The notes under the pieces are model-generated. The model was not told where the DNA came from and ran no database searches. It worked only from the letters and a program-made list of their open reading frames with translations. This document shows, one piece after another, positions 1-8,664 of a stretch of DNA of 64,000 nucleotides (its first letter is position 1; each line of letters opens with the position of its first letter). The stretch covers positions 1 through 64,000 of the forward strand of contig JAJDTY010000033.1 of NCBI GenBank assembly GCA_022826945.1, given 5' to 3'. Both the position numbers and the translations under genes were made by a program. The stretch is from Candidatus Binatia bacterium. Lineage in GTDB: Bacteria > Desulfobacterota > Binatia > Bin18.

Positions 1-755
1 TTGAGGGTCTTGTCTTCCACCACGATGGTCGGTTGCACGCCTTCTTTGGGCTTGCCCTCATCATCCCGTTCGATTTCTTCGCGTTCCTGCTTGTTCTTAA
101 TCGGATAGGTGACAAAATCGGAGTGCCGTTTCACAATACTGTTCAACACCCAGGGGTCCGTGAAATCTTCAATCCCGTTTTCAGGGTCAGCCGGCTTGAG
201 CTGGAGGGTGATGGAGGTTCCGCTCTGAGGACGCTCGGCTGCTCGCAGTGAATACTCGCCGTCTCCCGTGGATTCCCACTCCGTAGCAGTATCCTCGCCA
301 GTGCGGCGGGTGACCAGGGTGACTTTATCGGCCACCATAAACGCCGAGTAAAAGCCAACGCCAAAACGACCAATCAGTTCGGATAAAGCTTCGGGCGACT
401 GCCCGTCCTGCCGGACCTGTTCGAGCAAGGTACGCGTGCCGGATTTTGCAATCGTTCCGATATTGCTCACCAACTCGTCGCGGCTCATGCCAATACCGTT
501 GTCAGTAATGGTGAGGGTGCGGTTCTGCTTATCTACTTCCAGGCGAATCTCGAGCGCGGCCGCGTCCGGTAACAACTCCGGCTTCGTCAGCGACTCAAAG
601 CGCAGTTTGTCCAACGCATCCGAGGCGTTCGAGATCAACTCGCGCAGGAAAATATCCTTATTGGTATAGAGCGAATGAATAACGAGATTCAGAAGTTGTT
701 TGGTCTCCGCTTGAAAGGCAAACGTCTCAGCGGTTTGATTCGATTGTTCCCCCAT
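1..755 (-). CDS. htpG: Molecular chaperone HtpG (Hsp90), N-terminal part, cut by window edge
   Basis: Cytosolic ATP-dependent chaperone of the Hsp90 family. The visible 251 codons hold the GHKL ATPase domain: the [14 protein letters not shown] helix with catalytic Glu39 and nucleotide-binding Asn43, the DNGIGM motif with Asp85, and FGVGFYSAF at about residues 131-139. The middle and C-terminal domains lie beyond base 1. The ATG at 755-753 is chosen because GAGGAG lies just upstream and the protein then begins where other HtpG proteins do. The same frame stays open upstream through a repeat to an ATG at 845, which would add 30 residues unlike any HtpG start. Identification is secure; the start is likely but not certain. 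Confidence 0.95.
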   Translation of the reverse strand, partial: MGEQSNQTAETFAFQAETKQLLNLVIHSLYTNKDIFLRELISNASDALDKLRFESLTKPELLPDAAALEIRLEVDKQNRTLTITDNGIGMSRDELVSNIGTIAKSGTRTLLEQVRQDGQSPEALSELIGRFGVGFYSAFMVADKVTLVTRRTGEDTATEWESTGDGEYSLRAAERPQSGTSITLQLKPADPENGIEDFTDPWVLNSIVKRHSDFVTYPIKNKQEREEIERDDEGKPKEGVQPTIVVEDKTL

Positions 756-866
756 TATTTTCTCCTCTTCCAGTATCAAAACAGGCCCAGTCAGGCAGAA
801 TCCACCCTCCGGTGCCTGTAACGTTCCATTCTTTTCAATAATCATTCTTTTCCGGAACGCAAATGG
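753..866 (+). repeat. Intergenic repeat copy R1 (direct repeat with R2)
   Basis: These 114 bases align without gaps to 5172-5285 at about 83% identity (19 differences counted by hand). The copy begins at the htpG start codon and supplies its ribosome site. On the minus strand it reads as a 30-codon frame running directly into htpG. With R2 it brackets the helicase and nuclease genes. Confidence 0.85.
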
Positions 867-959
867 ATTTGCTGGCAACAAAGAGTGGTCCTTTAACCTG
901 ATCTATTTCTTATCGAGTTGCTTGGGGCTACTTCAGCGTATCGTCAGAGCCCGTAAAGC

Positions 960-3881
960 TCACGAACCCATGATTCGCAAAGGAGAAAAGCCACCTCTGA
1001 CAAGATGATCGTTGGTTGCGGAGAGGAGGTTGGTAATTCTGCTCGAAAGATTATCTCGCGGGATGCCGGGCTGAACCGCTACTATTTCGAACTGAAAATC
1101 GGCACGTCTGCGTGATTGCACTATTTGGCGAAGCGTATCGCAACCACCTTTTATAAATCGCGATGCTCCTGCGCGCCGGTTGTACCTTCCCTCGATCTGC
1201 CGAAGGAGCCGGGCTGGATCAGTGTAGACAACTGATTTTACCGCTTGTCCACAGACCTCATATACATCACTTACACGATCTCCGGGTGCATCACCACCCG
1301 AACGTTTACAATGGAAGAACTTAACGTTTACTCGTGTATCCTGCTCGGTAAATGCAATGAAGTCCGCCACTTCACCGCTACCATGGTCATAGTAGGCGAC
1401 TGTTGCTGAACTCGCGAGCAGTTGAGTTTCAATGAAGTCGTGTATGGAGCACCGGTTATCCTGGCTTTCACCAAATTCAAGCCGGACATCAACCTCTCTA
1501 TCCGCCCATTGGACAACGTCAATCTGGTTCCCGCGAAATATTGTTCGATCATCCCTTAGTGGTTTGTGGAGATCAAATCCTCTTAGAAGGCTGAGGTCTT
1601 CAGTGTAGAAACACAAGGGATGCTCATTGAGAAAATCAACTAATGAGACTCTCCTGTTTCCGGATATCACATTGACGGTAATCTCGTGGCCACTGGCTGG
1701 TTCGAAAAGTCGCTCTGTGTCAAAGGAAAAAATAGCCCGATAGGTAGCCTCACCATTGCGGAATACTAGTGCAATCTGGGCATCAGTGCATCTATCATAC
1801 TCAATCTCAATTTCGAGGTCGAGGAGCTGAAACCTCGTATCAACGCCATCTATAAGGAGGTCGACGAATCGGGGACTCCTATAGATGTTGTAATCCCAAT
1901 CTGCACAAAAGATTCCAGGCGGAAGCCTGTCGACCTCCTCGCCCGCAGACAGATAATCCAGACCGCCACCAGTGACAGGTACGCGATCTGTTTGTAACCG
2001 CCGAGCGAGTTCCTTGCACCACGTAATGAGATCCGGGATTTGTGAGGTCTTGTTGCTCCAGACTTTTGAGGCGCTGCTCAACCCAATAGTGATTGCACCC
2101 TCTCCAGTCTCGCCACGCCCAAAACAATGGCCACGGTGAAATAGTCGAGCGTCACTAGGTAATATCGCTTGGCCCACACTGCGCCCTGTGATGATCCGGT
2201 AGGACTCTGTCTGATTACCCAGCACACGGTTACGCATCCCAACATTGAAAAATTCCAGACTCGCCAAGCCATTTAGAGCACGATTAATTCGCGCAAGAGG
2301 AAGGATCCGTGGTTCTCCTTCCATCAATTGGCTCGCAACATTCTCATATACCCCTTCGGTGCGAAGGGAAGCACAGATAAACAGTAATCGGGTCGCTTCA
2401 TCATAATACACGACAAATAGGTCATGGCGGACATCGACGATGCGCCCATCGCGTGACCACCGTACGGCTGAACGTTCACGTGTTATCCACACGGCAGCAT
2501 CCTGGCCTGGGCTCACTGATCGGTAAGCCACCACTGTATCCTCTGGGAACTCTAGGTCTGCATGCAAATCGACGGCACCTTTTGCCCGATAAATCTTGAC
2601 ATGATGGTAGGGCTCCAAGGCATACAGTGATAAGTCACTAAGATCAGGTACTGGTGACTCTTGCAGACCGAAGCTTTCGAGAACTTCTCGGAGATGGGCC
2701 TCCCTCTCCATTTGTTCTGCGTTCAAGTTCTCCACCATTTCCTGCCATGCGGCACCAGTCTCAAATAGGCGTCTGCGTTCAATCTCAATGTCATCAGGAG
2801 CAGCGAGAAATGTCGCTGCCCCAAGATTCTCTCCCGCAGTACGAGCAAAGCGTCCGATAAACTGCAACGTAGCAGCTAGTGACTTGTGTGGGGCATGGAC
2901 AGCCGCGATCTTGAGCCGCGGCAAATCGAATCCTTCTCCCAACATGTTGACGGTGATGATCCCGTCCAGTTCGCCTTCGCTGAGTCGTCTGAGCACGCTC
3001 TTTGCGTGGCGCAAAGAGTGATCGCTGTTGAGTGAAACGAGTCGGAGGTCTGTGTGTTCGGCGTAGATTTCTGTTAGTTCGCGCGCCCTGGTCTTGCGAT
3101 CTGTGCGAACCATGACGAGGTGGTCCAGGCCTGCCTCCCGATCCTCGTGAAATTGATCTTGCGTAGCGATTGCGACAGCGCTGTCGTGGCTTCGTGAGTC
3201 GCCGCGTGTCTCAACAGCCTTATAACGGATACGTCCGAACACGCCATCGCTATGAGCCTGCCGAAGGCTGTAGGTGAAGACAAAACGACCGTGGATCTCA
3301 CGGCGGTCACGGCGGAATGGGGTAGCGGTAAACAGGATGCGGCGAGATTTAGGGAAGCAATCAAGCAGGGTTTGCCAGGTTCGCGCGCTGCTGTGATGCG
3401 CCTCGTCGACCATGACAAGGTCGAATTGATCGGGCTCCGGCTCCGCGACGTCGTCTAGAGCAGGACTGATACTCTGCACAGTCCCTACGACAACATCATA
3501 CTGACGCAATTCTTGCCAACGCTCCGGTGTGGTAATCCTCTCGCCTACGCTCAACACGTTGGGCTGCTCTATGTCGTTGGGTAGTGCAGCAAGCCGCCGC
3601 AGCAGGGAAAGGCTCTTGATCTCCTCGGTGATTTGCTCGCGGACCAATCGGCTCGGGGTCACTACTAGCACGCGGCTCGCACGGAGAACGAAGGCACACG
3701 CGTTCATTACCCCTGTCTTTCCCGAACCAGTTGGCATAGTCACGATCGCGGGATCCGATCTCTGCGCAAAATGTCCAGCTACGGCGTGAATCGCGCCGAG
3801 TTGAGCCGCTCGGAAGCCCGGATGGTCTTCAGAACCCAGTGGATAACGGAAGCGGCCGTAATGATCTTGGAAATACGACAT
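960..3881 (-). CDS. DEAD/DEAH-box superfamily 2 helicase with long C-terminal region
   Basis: A 973-residue SF2 helicase of the type found in restriction and phage-defence loci. Motifs in order: Walker A PTGSGKT at 50-56, TPSRL (motif Ia) near 75, DEAH at 159-162, TATPFRRD (motif III) near 187, and a motif VI-like QFIGRFAR. The helicase core fills roughly the first 400 residues. The remaining ~550 match nothing I can name, but contain a segment (about 837-880) with Asp840, V-K-F-F-H-C-K at 853-859 and then YEVCGQA, which resembles a degenerate PD-(D/E)XK nuclease core. No strong ribosome site precedes the ATG, so the start is tentative. The neighbour upstream on the same strand (158 bp away) is a nuclease-like protein; the two may act together. 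A defence role is inference. Confidence 0.85.
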   Translation of the reverse strand: MSYFQDHYGRFRYPLGSEDHPGFRAAQLGAIHAVAGHFAQRSDPAIVTMPTGSGKTGVMNACAFVLRASRVLVVTPSRLVREQITEEIKSLSLLRRLAALPNDIEQPNVLSVGERITTPERWQELRQYDVVVGTVQSISPALDDVAEPEPDQFDLVMVDEAHHSSARTWQTLLDCFPKSRRILFTATPFRRDRREIHGRFVFTYSLRQAHSDGVFGRIRYKAVETRGDSRSHDSAVAIATQDQFHEDREAGLDHLVMVRTDRKTRARELTEIYAEHTDLRLVSLNSDHSLRHAKSVLRRLSEGELDGIITVNMLGEGFDLPRLKIAAVHAPHKSLAATLQFIGRFARTAGENLGAATFLAAPDDIEIERRRLFETGAAWQEMVENLNAEQMEREAHLREVLESFGLQESPVPDLSDLSLYALEPYHHVKIYRAKGAVDLHADLEFPEDTVVAYRSVSPGQDAAVWITRERSAVRWSRDGRIVDVRHDLFVVYYDEATRLLFICASLRTEGVYENVASQLMEGEPRILPLARINRALNGLASLEFFNVGMRNRVLGNQTESYRIITGRSVGQAILPSDARLFHRGHCFGRGETGEGAITIGLSSASKVWSNKTSQIPDLITWCKELARRLQTDRVPVTGGGLDYLSAGEEVDRLPPGIFCADWDYNIYRSPRFVDLLIDGVDTRFQLLDLEIEIEYDRCTDAQIALVFRNGEATYRAIFSFDTERLFEPASGHEITVNVISGNRRVSLVDFLNEHPLCFYTEDLSLLRGFDLHKPLRDDRTIFRGNQIDVVQWADREVDVRLEFGESQDNRCSIHDFIETQLLASSATVAYYDHGSGEVADFIAFTEQDTRVNVKFFHCKRSGGDAPGDRVSDVYEVCGQAVKSVVYTDPARLLRQIEGRYNRRAGASRFIKGGCDTLRQIVQSRRRADFQFEIVAVQPGIPRDNLSSRITNLLSATNDHLVRGGFSPLRIMGS

Positions 3882-4039
3882 CTGGTATGTGGAGGATTTC
3901 GAAAACGTCGAAGCCCGATGGGACTTTATCCAGAAGAGGTTTCAGCCTTTACGTTTTTTGATGGCTCATAGCCATTTCAGGAGAAGACGAACAGCCTCAT
4001 GGAAGATTTACGCGGTAAGGGTCCAATGAGAGATACATG

Positions 4040-5125
4040 CTAAACTCGGTTGACATTTCGTCTAGCCTCATCCCACTCTGTATATATGTCGGACGCGAGG
4101 GTGATGAATGTATCCTTGTGCGTCTCCCATTCCTGGGCATCCAACAAACAGTACCATTGTTCGGAAACTTGATCTGTCTGTGGAGCATTGGGTGGTAGTT
4201 CCTGCTTGAATGAGATGACTTCCTTCTGTTCTTCGAATTTCGCCTCACATAGGTGAATAGCGACGGGGAAAAAGGTTATGCGTATCTTCTTACTACTCTC
4301 ATCCAATTGCACTGAATGGACGCTACGCGCTGTTTTTCCGTAGTTGAGTTTCTGCATCTCCAGCGAGGGCAGACAGAACGAAAGACCGTTGGCGAGGGGC
4401 TCTCCCTTGTAGCCCAGTTTCCTGAAGCTCTCAGTCACCTCTTTCCAGAAGACATCCATGCCCAATTTTTCGATGCGGTTAGTAAGTGCTTTGCGGCGCT
4501 CTTCCTTGTTTGGCCGTGACCTGACCAACGATTCAACGTCAGACCCAGCCTGTTGCACCTGTTTGGCCAAAAGCATTTTTCCATCGTACCGGTATCCGTA
4601 GAATGTCAAGAGCGAGATATCCACACCTCTCTTTGCCAGAAAATCCACCATGCGGCTGGCATTGTCATCGACGCCAAGGCCGACCAACACCATCCTCATC
4701 GGCGTCAAGGAAGCTTGTTCTTCAAAACGCTGTCCGTACCACTCTTCAAAATCCTCAATCTTGACGATGCCGAGTTGCCCGGACCGCTCAGCGATGTGGG
4801 TCGCCATTTCAATGTCGCTCATGGATTCCAAGGCTGAACCGTAGTCGATAACCTGGGTAACCGCCTCTCGTGTGAGCTTGCCACGTTTCAACTCGAACAC
4901 GACAAGCCGGCCTGCCTTGTCTATGCCGAGTAGGTCAAGATATCCTCCTGTGTTTGGTGTCTGGCGACCCACGAGCGTAATACCAGGCATCAGCATGTCG
5001 GGCCTCTTGACGAGCACGTCCTCCAGCAAGTTCTCGGTCTCTATCTGGTTCGTCAGTTCGACTTTCGTAATCCCGGCTGAGCCGGCCACCTTGTCAATTG
5101 CCCATATCTGAATCTCGTCCGTCAT
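4040..5125 (-). CDS. NucS/DUF91-like PD-(D/E)XK nuclease-family protein
   Basis: A 361-residue protein whose first ~110 residues match the NucS/DUF91 nuclease fold: IGRQ-type strand (VGRQ, 52-55), GYLDLLGID with Asp64, VVFELKRGK with Glu78 and Lys80, and the downstream VTQVIDY helix with Gln91. This D-ExK-Q order is complete, so catalytic activity is plausible. The C-terminal ~200 residues are not recognised. The start at 5125 has AGGTACGG upstream. It lies upstream of the helicase gene on the same strand, and the pair is flanked by the R1 and R2 repeats, suggesting one transferred module. Alternatives are a mismatch-specific NucS-type endonuclease or a generic DUF91 protein without a helicase partner. 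Confidence 0.75.
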   Translation of the reverse strand: MTDEIQIWAIDKVAGSAGITKVELTNQIETENLLEDVLVKRPDMLMPGITLVGRQTPNTGGYLDLLGIDKAGRLVVFELKRGKLTREAVTQVIDYGSALESMSDIEMATHIAERSGQLGIVKIEDFEEWYGQRFEEQASLTPMRMVLVGLGVDDNASRMVDFLAKRGVDISLLTFYGYRYDGKMLLAKQVQQAGSDVESLVRSRPNKEERRKALTNRIEKLGMDVFWKEVTESFRKLGYKGEPLANGLSFCLPSLEMQKLNYGKTARSVHSVQLDESSKKIRITFFPVAIHLCEAKFEEQKEVISFKQELPPNAPQTDQVSEQWYCLLDAQEWETHKDTFITLASDIYTEWDEARRNVNRV

Positions 5126-5131
5126 ACCGTA

Positions 5132-5190
5132 CCTGTGACACTATCGAAGTAGCGTTGTTTTACGAGATTTCCAGGATCTTCTCCTCTGCC
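5132..5190 (+). repeat. R2 left-flank segment, related to R3
   Basis: This segment, just upstream of the nuclease start, aligns to 6868-6930. Shared blocks are GTGAC, ACTA-C-G-A-TAGCGTT, TTTCCAGGAT-TTCT and CTCCT, with a few gaps between them. It partly overlaps R2. The alignment is by eye and weaker than R1/R2. Confidence 0.55.
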
Positions 5191-5264
5191 AGTATAAAAA
5201 CAAGCCCCGTCAGGCAGAGTCCGCCCTCCGGCACCTCTAGCATTCCGTTCTTTTCAATAATCAT
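5160..5264 (-). CDS. Doubtful 34-codon mini-ORF inside repeat R2
   Basis: It starts ATG-ATT-ATT-GAA-AAG and ends in TAA. Its R1 counterpart at 845-756 has no stop or indel and shares MIIEKNG, PEGG, CLTG and the EEKI end. Of 15 base differences across the 31 shared codons, 6 are synonymous. That could mean a translated leader peptide, or simply a conserved non-coding repeat. No ribosome site is obvious. Confidence 0.25.
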   Translation of the reverse strand: MIIEKNGMLEVPEGGLCLTGLVFILAEEKILEIS

Positions 5265-5285
5265 TCTTTTTTGAAACGCAAACGG
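5172..5285 (+). repeat. Intergenic repeat copy R2 (direct repeat with R1)
   Basis: Gap-free partner of 753-866, in the same orientation. On the minus strand it contains a 34-codon frame (5264-5160) whose first 31 residues correspond to the R1 frame and which ends in TAA 34 bp before the nuclease start. It marks one edge of the helicase-nuclease pair and also lies upstream of the Fic gene. Confidence 0.85.
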
Positions 5286-5540
5286 TTACACTTGAGCAAA
5301 TGGCTGATGGTTAGACGTTCTGCAATGTCTTCGCGGCTATGAGGTTCGCAGTTGTAACCCCCTCTGTGAACCAGCCAATAGACGTCTTCAGAAGGCCACG
5401 CGGCTGTCGATTGAAAGTGGGTGACATGCAAGCCCTTGCCGAAGGTGCCTCCCTACCCCTCAGTAAGCGGTCTTGAAAGAGGTCATATTAAAGGTCTGAG
5501 TGTGATAGAATAACAAGCAACCTTTTGATATTGCTAATCT
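5286..5540. other. Non-coding spacer before the Fic gene
   Basis: Together with R2 this forms the only gap above 300 bases without an accepted gene (5126-5540). Beyond the repeat I see no open frame with a ribosome site, no hairpin terminator and no convincing promoter boxes. Confidence 0.4.
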
Positions 5541-6788
5541 ATGAAGGATGTCGAAAAGGACATTGAACCGGCCATTCCTACGGCCCCTAGCAAGGTAGAA
5601 GATCGAAAGAAAAATACAGCCTTGATGGAGCCTATGCTAATCGCAGAAGGCTCAAGGCACCGAACAGGGCTGACTGACCTCGCCGTTGAACTGGCCGCGC
5701 GCTCCGCGGGTTTCACCCGTAGTCTGCCCCAGGGTATACACACGGCGCTTGCGACGCTCCTCCGGACGATGAACTGTTATTACAGCAACCTGATCGAGGG
5801 ACACAATACTCACCCAGTCGATATCGAACGCGCGCTGAAGGGCGACTACAGCACTGAGCCGGAAATACGCAGTCTCCAGCTTGAGGCCGAGGCCCATATC
5901 GCAGTCCAGGAATGGATTGACGACGGCGGAATCGAGGGCCGCGCCGTGACGGTGAGTGAGCTCATGGAAATCCACCGGCGATTTTGCGAACGACTCCCGG
6001 AGGAACTACTTTGGGTCGAAGGGTCTGATACAAAACAACTCCTCCGGGTCGTCCCCGGCGCGTTGCGCGATCACCACGTCCAGGTTGGTCAGCATATCCC
6101 GGTAAGCCCAGGGGCCGTTACTCGCTTCCTGGAACGCTTCGAGGCCGTCTACGGCAATCTCGGCACGACGGACTCGATCCTGGCTTCGGCCGCCGCACAT
6201 CACCGTTTGCTGTGGATCCACCCTTTCCTGGACGGTAACGGGCGTGTGGCGCGTCTGATGTCCTACGCCGTGCTGAGGGCTACGCTCGACACGGGCGGCG
6301 TCTGGTCGATCGCGCGCGGCCTCGCGCGCAATGTTGCCGACTACAAGGCGCGGCTTGCGGCTTGCGATCTTCCCCGCCGTAACGACCTCGACGGACGTGG
6401 CAATCTGAGTGAAGAGGCGCTGGCCGAGTTTACGCAGTTCTTTCTCCGTGTCTGTATCGACCAAGTGAAATTCATGGAAGAACTGGTCGCTCCGGACCGG
6501 CTTCGGAACCGAATTCTGATCTGGGTGGAAGAGGAGGTGCGCGCAGGTACCCTGCCGCCGAAATCAGGGGCCGTGCTCGAGGCAGTACTGTTCCGGGGAG
6601 AACTGCCGCGCGGCGATGTCGCCGCAATCCTAGGGACCATGGAACGGCAGGCGCGCCGGGTGACTTCCGTCCTGCTTGAGCACGAAATACTGGTATCGAA
6701 AAGCTCGCGTGCACCGCTACGCTTAGCTTTTCCGGCAAAGCTTGCCTCGCGCTGGATGCCCGGACTTTTTCCGGAAGTGACGGAGTAA
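5541..6788 (+). CDS. Fic family protein (predicted AMPylator), class II
   Basis: Fic-domain enzyme expected to transfer AMP, or a related group, from a nucleotide to hydroxyl side chains of target proteins. The active-site loop HPFLDGNGRVAR lies at residues 227-238 with His227 as general base, complete in every key position. An inhibitory motif S-N-L-I-E-G (Ser82, Glu86, Gly87) lies N-terminal to the Fic core, which makes this a class II, self-inhibited Fic protein that needs no separate antitoxin. The last ~75 residues look like a winged helix and may bind DNA. The 415-residue length is typical. It stands alone between repeats R2 and R3. No clear ribosome site precedes the ATG, so the start is provisional. 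Confidence 0.9.
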   Translation: MKDVEKDIEPAIPTAPSKVEDRKKNTALMEPMLIAEGSRHRTGLTDLAVELAARSAGFTRSLPQGIHTALATLLRTMNCYYSNLIEGHNTHPVDIERALKGDYSTEPEIRSLQLEAEAHIAVQEWIDDGGIEGRAVTVSELMEIHRRFCERLPEELLWVEGSDTKQLLRVVPGALRDHHVQVGQHIPVSPGAVTRFLERFEAVYGNLGTTDSILASAAAHHRLLWIHPFLDGNGRVARLMSYAVLRATLDTGGVWSIARGLARNVADYKARLAACDLPRRNDLDGRGNLSEEALAEFTQFFLRVCIDQVKFMEELVAPDRLRNRILIWVEEEVRAGTLPPKSGAVLEAVLFRGELPRGDVAAILGTMERQARRVTSVLLEHEILVSKSSRAPLRLAFPAKLASRWMPGLFPEVTE

Positions 6789-6867
6789 CCTGGACACTTC
6801 GCCACAAGCAGGCATTAGTTGGATCGAGACGAATAGAGTGGAAAGATGTAATGTCGATCTAGGGCCA

Positions 6868-6930
6868 CTGGTGACGCTACCAAAACACTACCGGAATAGC
6901 GTTATTTTTCCAGGATTTTCTCTCCTCCCC
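6868..6930 (+). repeat. Intergenic repeat copy R3 (partial)
   Basis: Sequence between the Fic gene and the P450 gene that aligns with 5132-5190. It lacks the mini-ORF part of R1/R2. It places a repeat on the far side of the Fic gene, so R2 and R3 bracket it. The remainder of 6789-7022 holds only the P450 leader. Confidence 0.5.
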
Positions 6931-7022
6931 GTGTTAAGCTCATTATCAGCAAGACAAGATACCAATAAAAACTATCTTAGCTAATGTGAGTCTTAACATA
7001 ATATCCCCAAAGGAGGGCGTAG

Positions 7023-8453
7023 ATGCCAGCCGATGCCCAAGCGGTCGAGCCAGAAATTCACTCCCAGCCTGTTCAGGCACAAGCGATAATCGATCCTCCC
7101 GGCCCGCCCGCAAACCTCCTTGGCTTCCTCTCTTTTCTCGTGTTTGGCTCCCCCCGTGACCTGACACGGATTTATATAGACTTGGCACGAGAGTATGGAG
7201 ACGTTGTTCGTATGGGGACTGGACCGTGGAGAGTGTATTTCGTCAGTCATCCAGACCATGTCAAACACGTCTTACAGGACAATAATCATAACTACGGCAA
7301 GCAATACGCTTTCAACGAACTGCTGAAACAAGTCATTGGTAACGGCCTCCTCACCAGCGAAGGTGAAGTCTGGCAGCGGCGACGGAGGCTGGCTCAGCCT
7401 GCGTTTCACCGCCGTCAGATTGAGAACTTTGTGACGACCATGGTCGAGGAGACCACGACCATGCTGGAACGCTGGGCAGTACTCCAGCAGGCAGACGAAC
7501 CCTTTGATGTGATGGCCGAAATGCAGAACTTGGCCACACTGATTGTCGGCCGTGCCCTGTTCAGCACCGATCTCAGTATGGGATACACCAATACGATGCG
7601 GCAGAGCTTGCGGTTCTCCATGGAGTATCTGAACCGGCGCATGCGGCGTCCGCTCTCCCTGCCGCTCTGGGTGCCAACTCCGACCCATCGACGTTTCCGG
7701 AAAGCCACACGACTGTCTGATGAGAAGATATTCGACATTATTCGGGAACGCCGTAAGAACTTGGCTCTGAACACAGACGGACCTAACGATTTGCTGGGCA
7801 TGTTGCTGGCCGCACGAGACGAAGAGACTGGCGAGGGCTTAACCGATCAGGAACTCCGGGATGAGATCACGACTTTTATTGGAGCAGGCAACGAAACGAC
7901 CGCCGTTACGCTGGCCTGGGCTTGGTATCTCCTCTCCAAACATCCAGAGGTGGCACGTAAACTACACGCTGAATTGGATGCGGTGCTTGGGGGCCGTGCG
8001 CCAAGCGTAGAAGACCTGCCTCAACTCCCATACACCCGCATGATTATTGAAGAAACCATGCGGGTGTATCCGGCTGCCTGGGCGATAGGTCGTGGCATTG
8101 TAGCGGATGATGTGATTGGTCGCTTCAAGATTCAAAAGGGCGGCATGATGATCGTCAGTCCGTACATCACCCATCGGCGGCCTGATATCTGGGATAATCC
8201 GGAGGGCTTTGAACCCGAACGCTTTATGCCCGAACGAGTGGCCGAACGTCCACGCTACGCCTACTTCCCGTTTGGCGGTGGCCCGCGTCAATGTATTGGC
8301 AGTACCTTTGCCCTTATGGAAGCCCAGATCGTCTTAGCAACGGTGGGCCAAAAATACCGGCTGAACTTGCTTTCCGGCTGTACGGTTGAGCCTGATCCCA
8401 TTTTTACCTTTCGCCCGAATCGACCGGTGATGATGACGTTGCAGCCGCGGTAG
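7023..8453 (+). CDS. Cytochrome P450 monooxygenase
   Basis: Haem-thiolate monooxygenase of 476 residues. Diagnostic motifs: oxygen-binding I-helix AGNETT at 288-293, K-helix ExxR at Glu344-Arg347, and the haem loop FGGGPRQCIG with Cys424 as axial ligand. No N-terminal membrane anchor is evident, so it should be soluble and need separate redox partners; none are encoded nearby. The overall pattern resembles bacterial fatty-acid or terpenoid hydroxylases of the CYP102/CYP110/CYP4-like group, but the substrate cannot be called. The ATG follows AAAGGAGGGCGTAG, an excellent ribosome site. It is probably a single-gene unit, ending at a likely terminator before the next gene. Confidence 0.93.
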   Translation: MPADAQAVEPEIHSQPVQAQAIIDPPGPPANLLGFLSFLVFGSPRDLTRIYIDLAREYGDVVRMGTGPWRVYFVSHPDHVKHVLQDNNHNYGKQYAFNELLKQVIGNGLLTSEGEVWQRRRRLAQPAFHRRQIENFVTTMVEETTTMLERWAVLQQADEPFDVMAEMQNLATLIVGRALFSTDLSMGYTNTMRQSLRFSMEYLNRRMRRPLSLPLWVPTPTHRRFRKATRLSDEKIFDIIRERRKNLALNTDGPNDLLGMLLAARDEETGEGLTDQELRDEITTFIGAGNETTAVTLAWAWYLLSKHPEVARKLHAELDAVLGGRAPSVEDLPQLPYTRMIIEETMRVYPAAWAIGRGIVADDVIGRFKIQKGGMMIVSPYITHRRPDIWDNPEGFEPERFMPERVAERPRYAYFPFGGGPRQCIGSTFALMEAQIVLATVGQKYRLNLLSGCTVEPDPIFTFRPNRPVMMTLQPR

Positions 8454-8569
8454 GCGGCGGCTGTTTCCCCGGTCCGCCATATTGACAATGCTTCAGCAGA
8501 AGCGGTAGTGGTAGAAAGATGATTGCGGACCAGCTCTCTTCTTTCCCGTTTTCCTTCGCTTCCTATTTT

Positions 8570-8594
8570 GCCCCCTAGGGGGCACATCTTTTTT
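8570..8594 (+). terminator. Probable rho-independent terminator after the P450
   Basis: A perfect palindrome GCCCCCTAGGGGGC at 8570-8583 can fold as a 5-bp GC stem with a CTAG loop. ACATC and a run of six T follow. The stem is short, so confidence is moderate. Confidence 0.5.
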
Positions 8595-8664
8595 GTTCAT
8601 ATCACAGGTCTATTTTATCTTTATTTATTCTCTTGCTGGAGCAAGTAAACGCCGAGGTATAACT

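Noticed and set aside
960..5125. Assignment of the helicase-nuclease pair to Gabija, Hachiman or DISARM
   Set aside because: Gabija uses a UvrD-like helicase with an OLD nuclease, Hachiman needs a HamA protein, and DISARM needs a methylase and DUF1998; none of these are seen.
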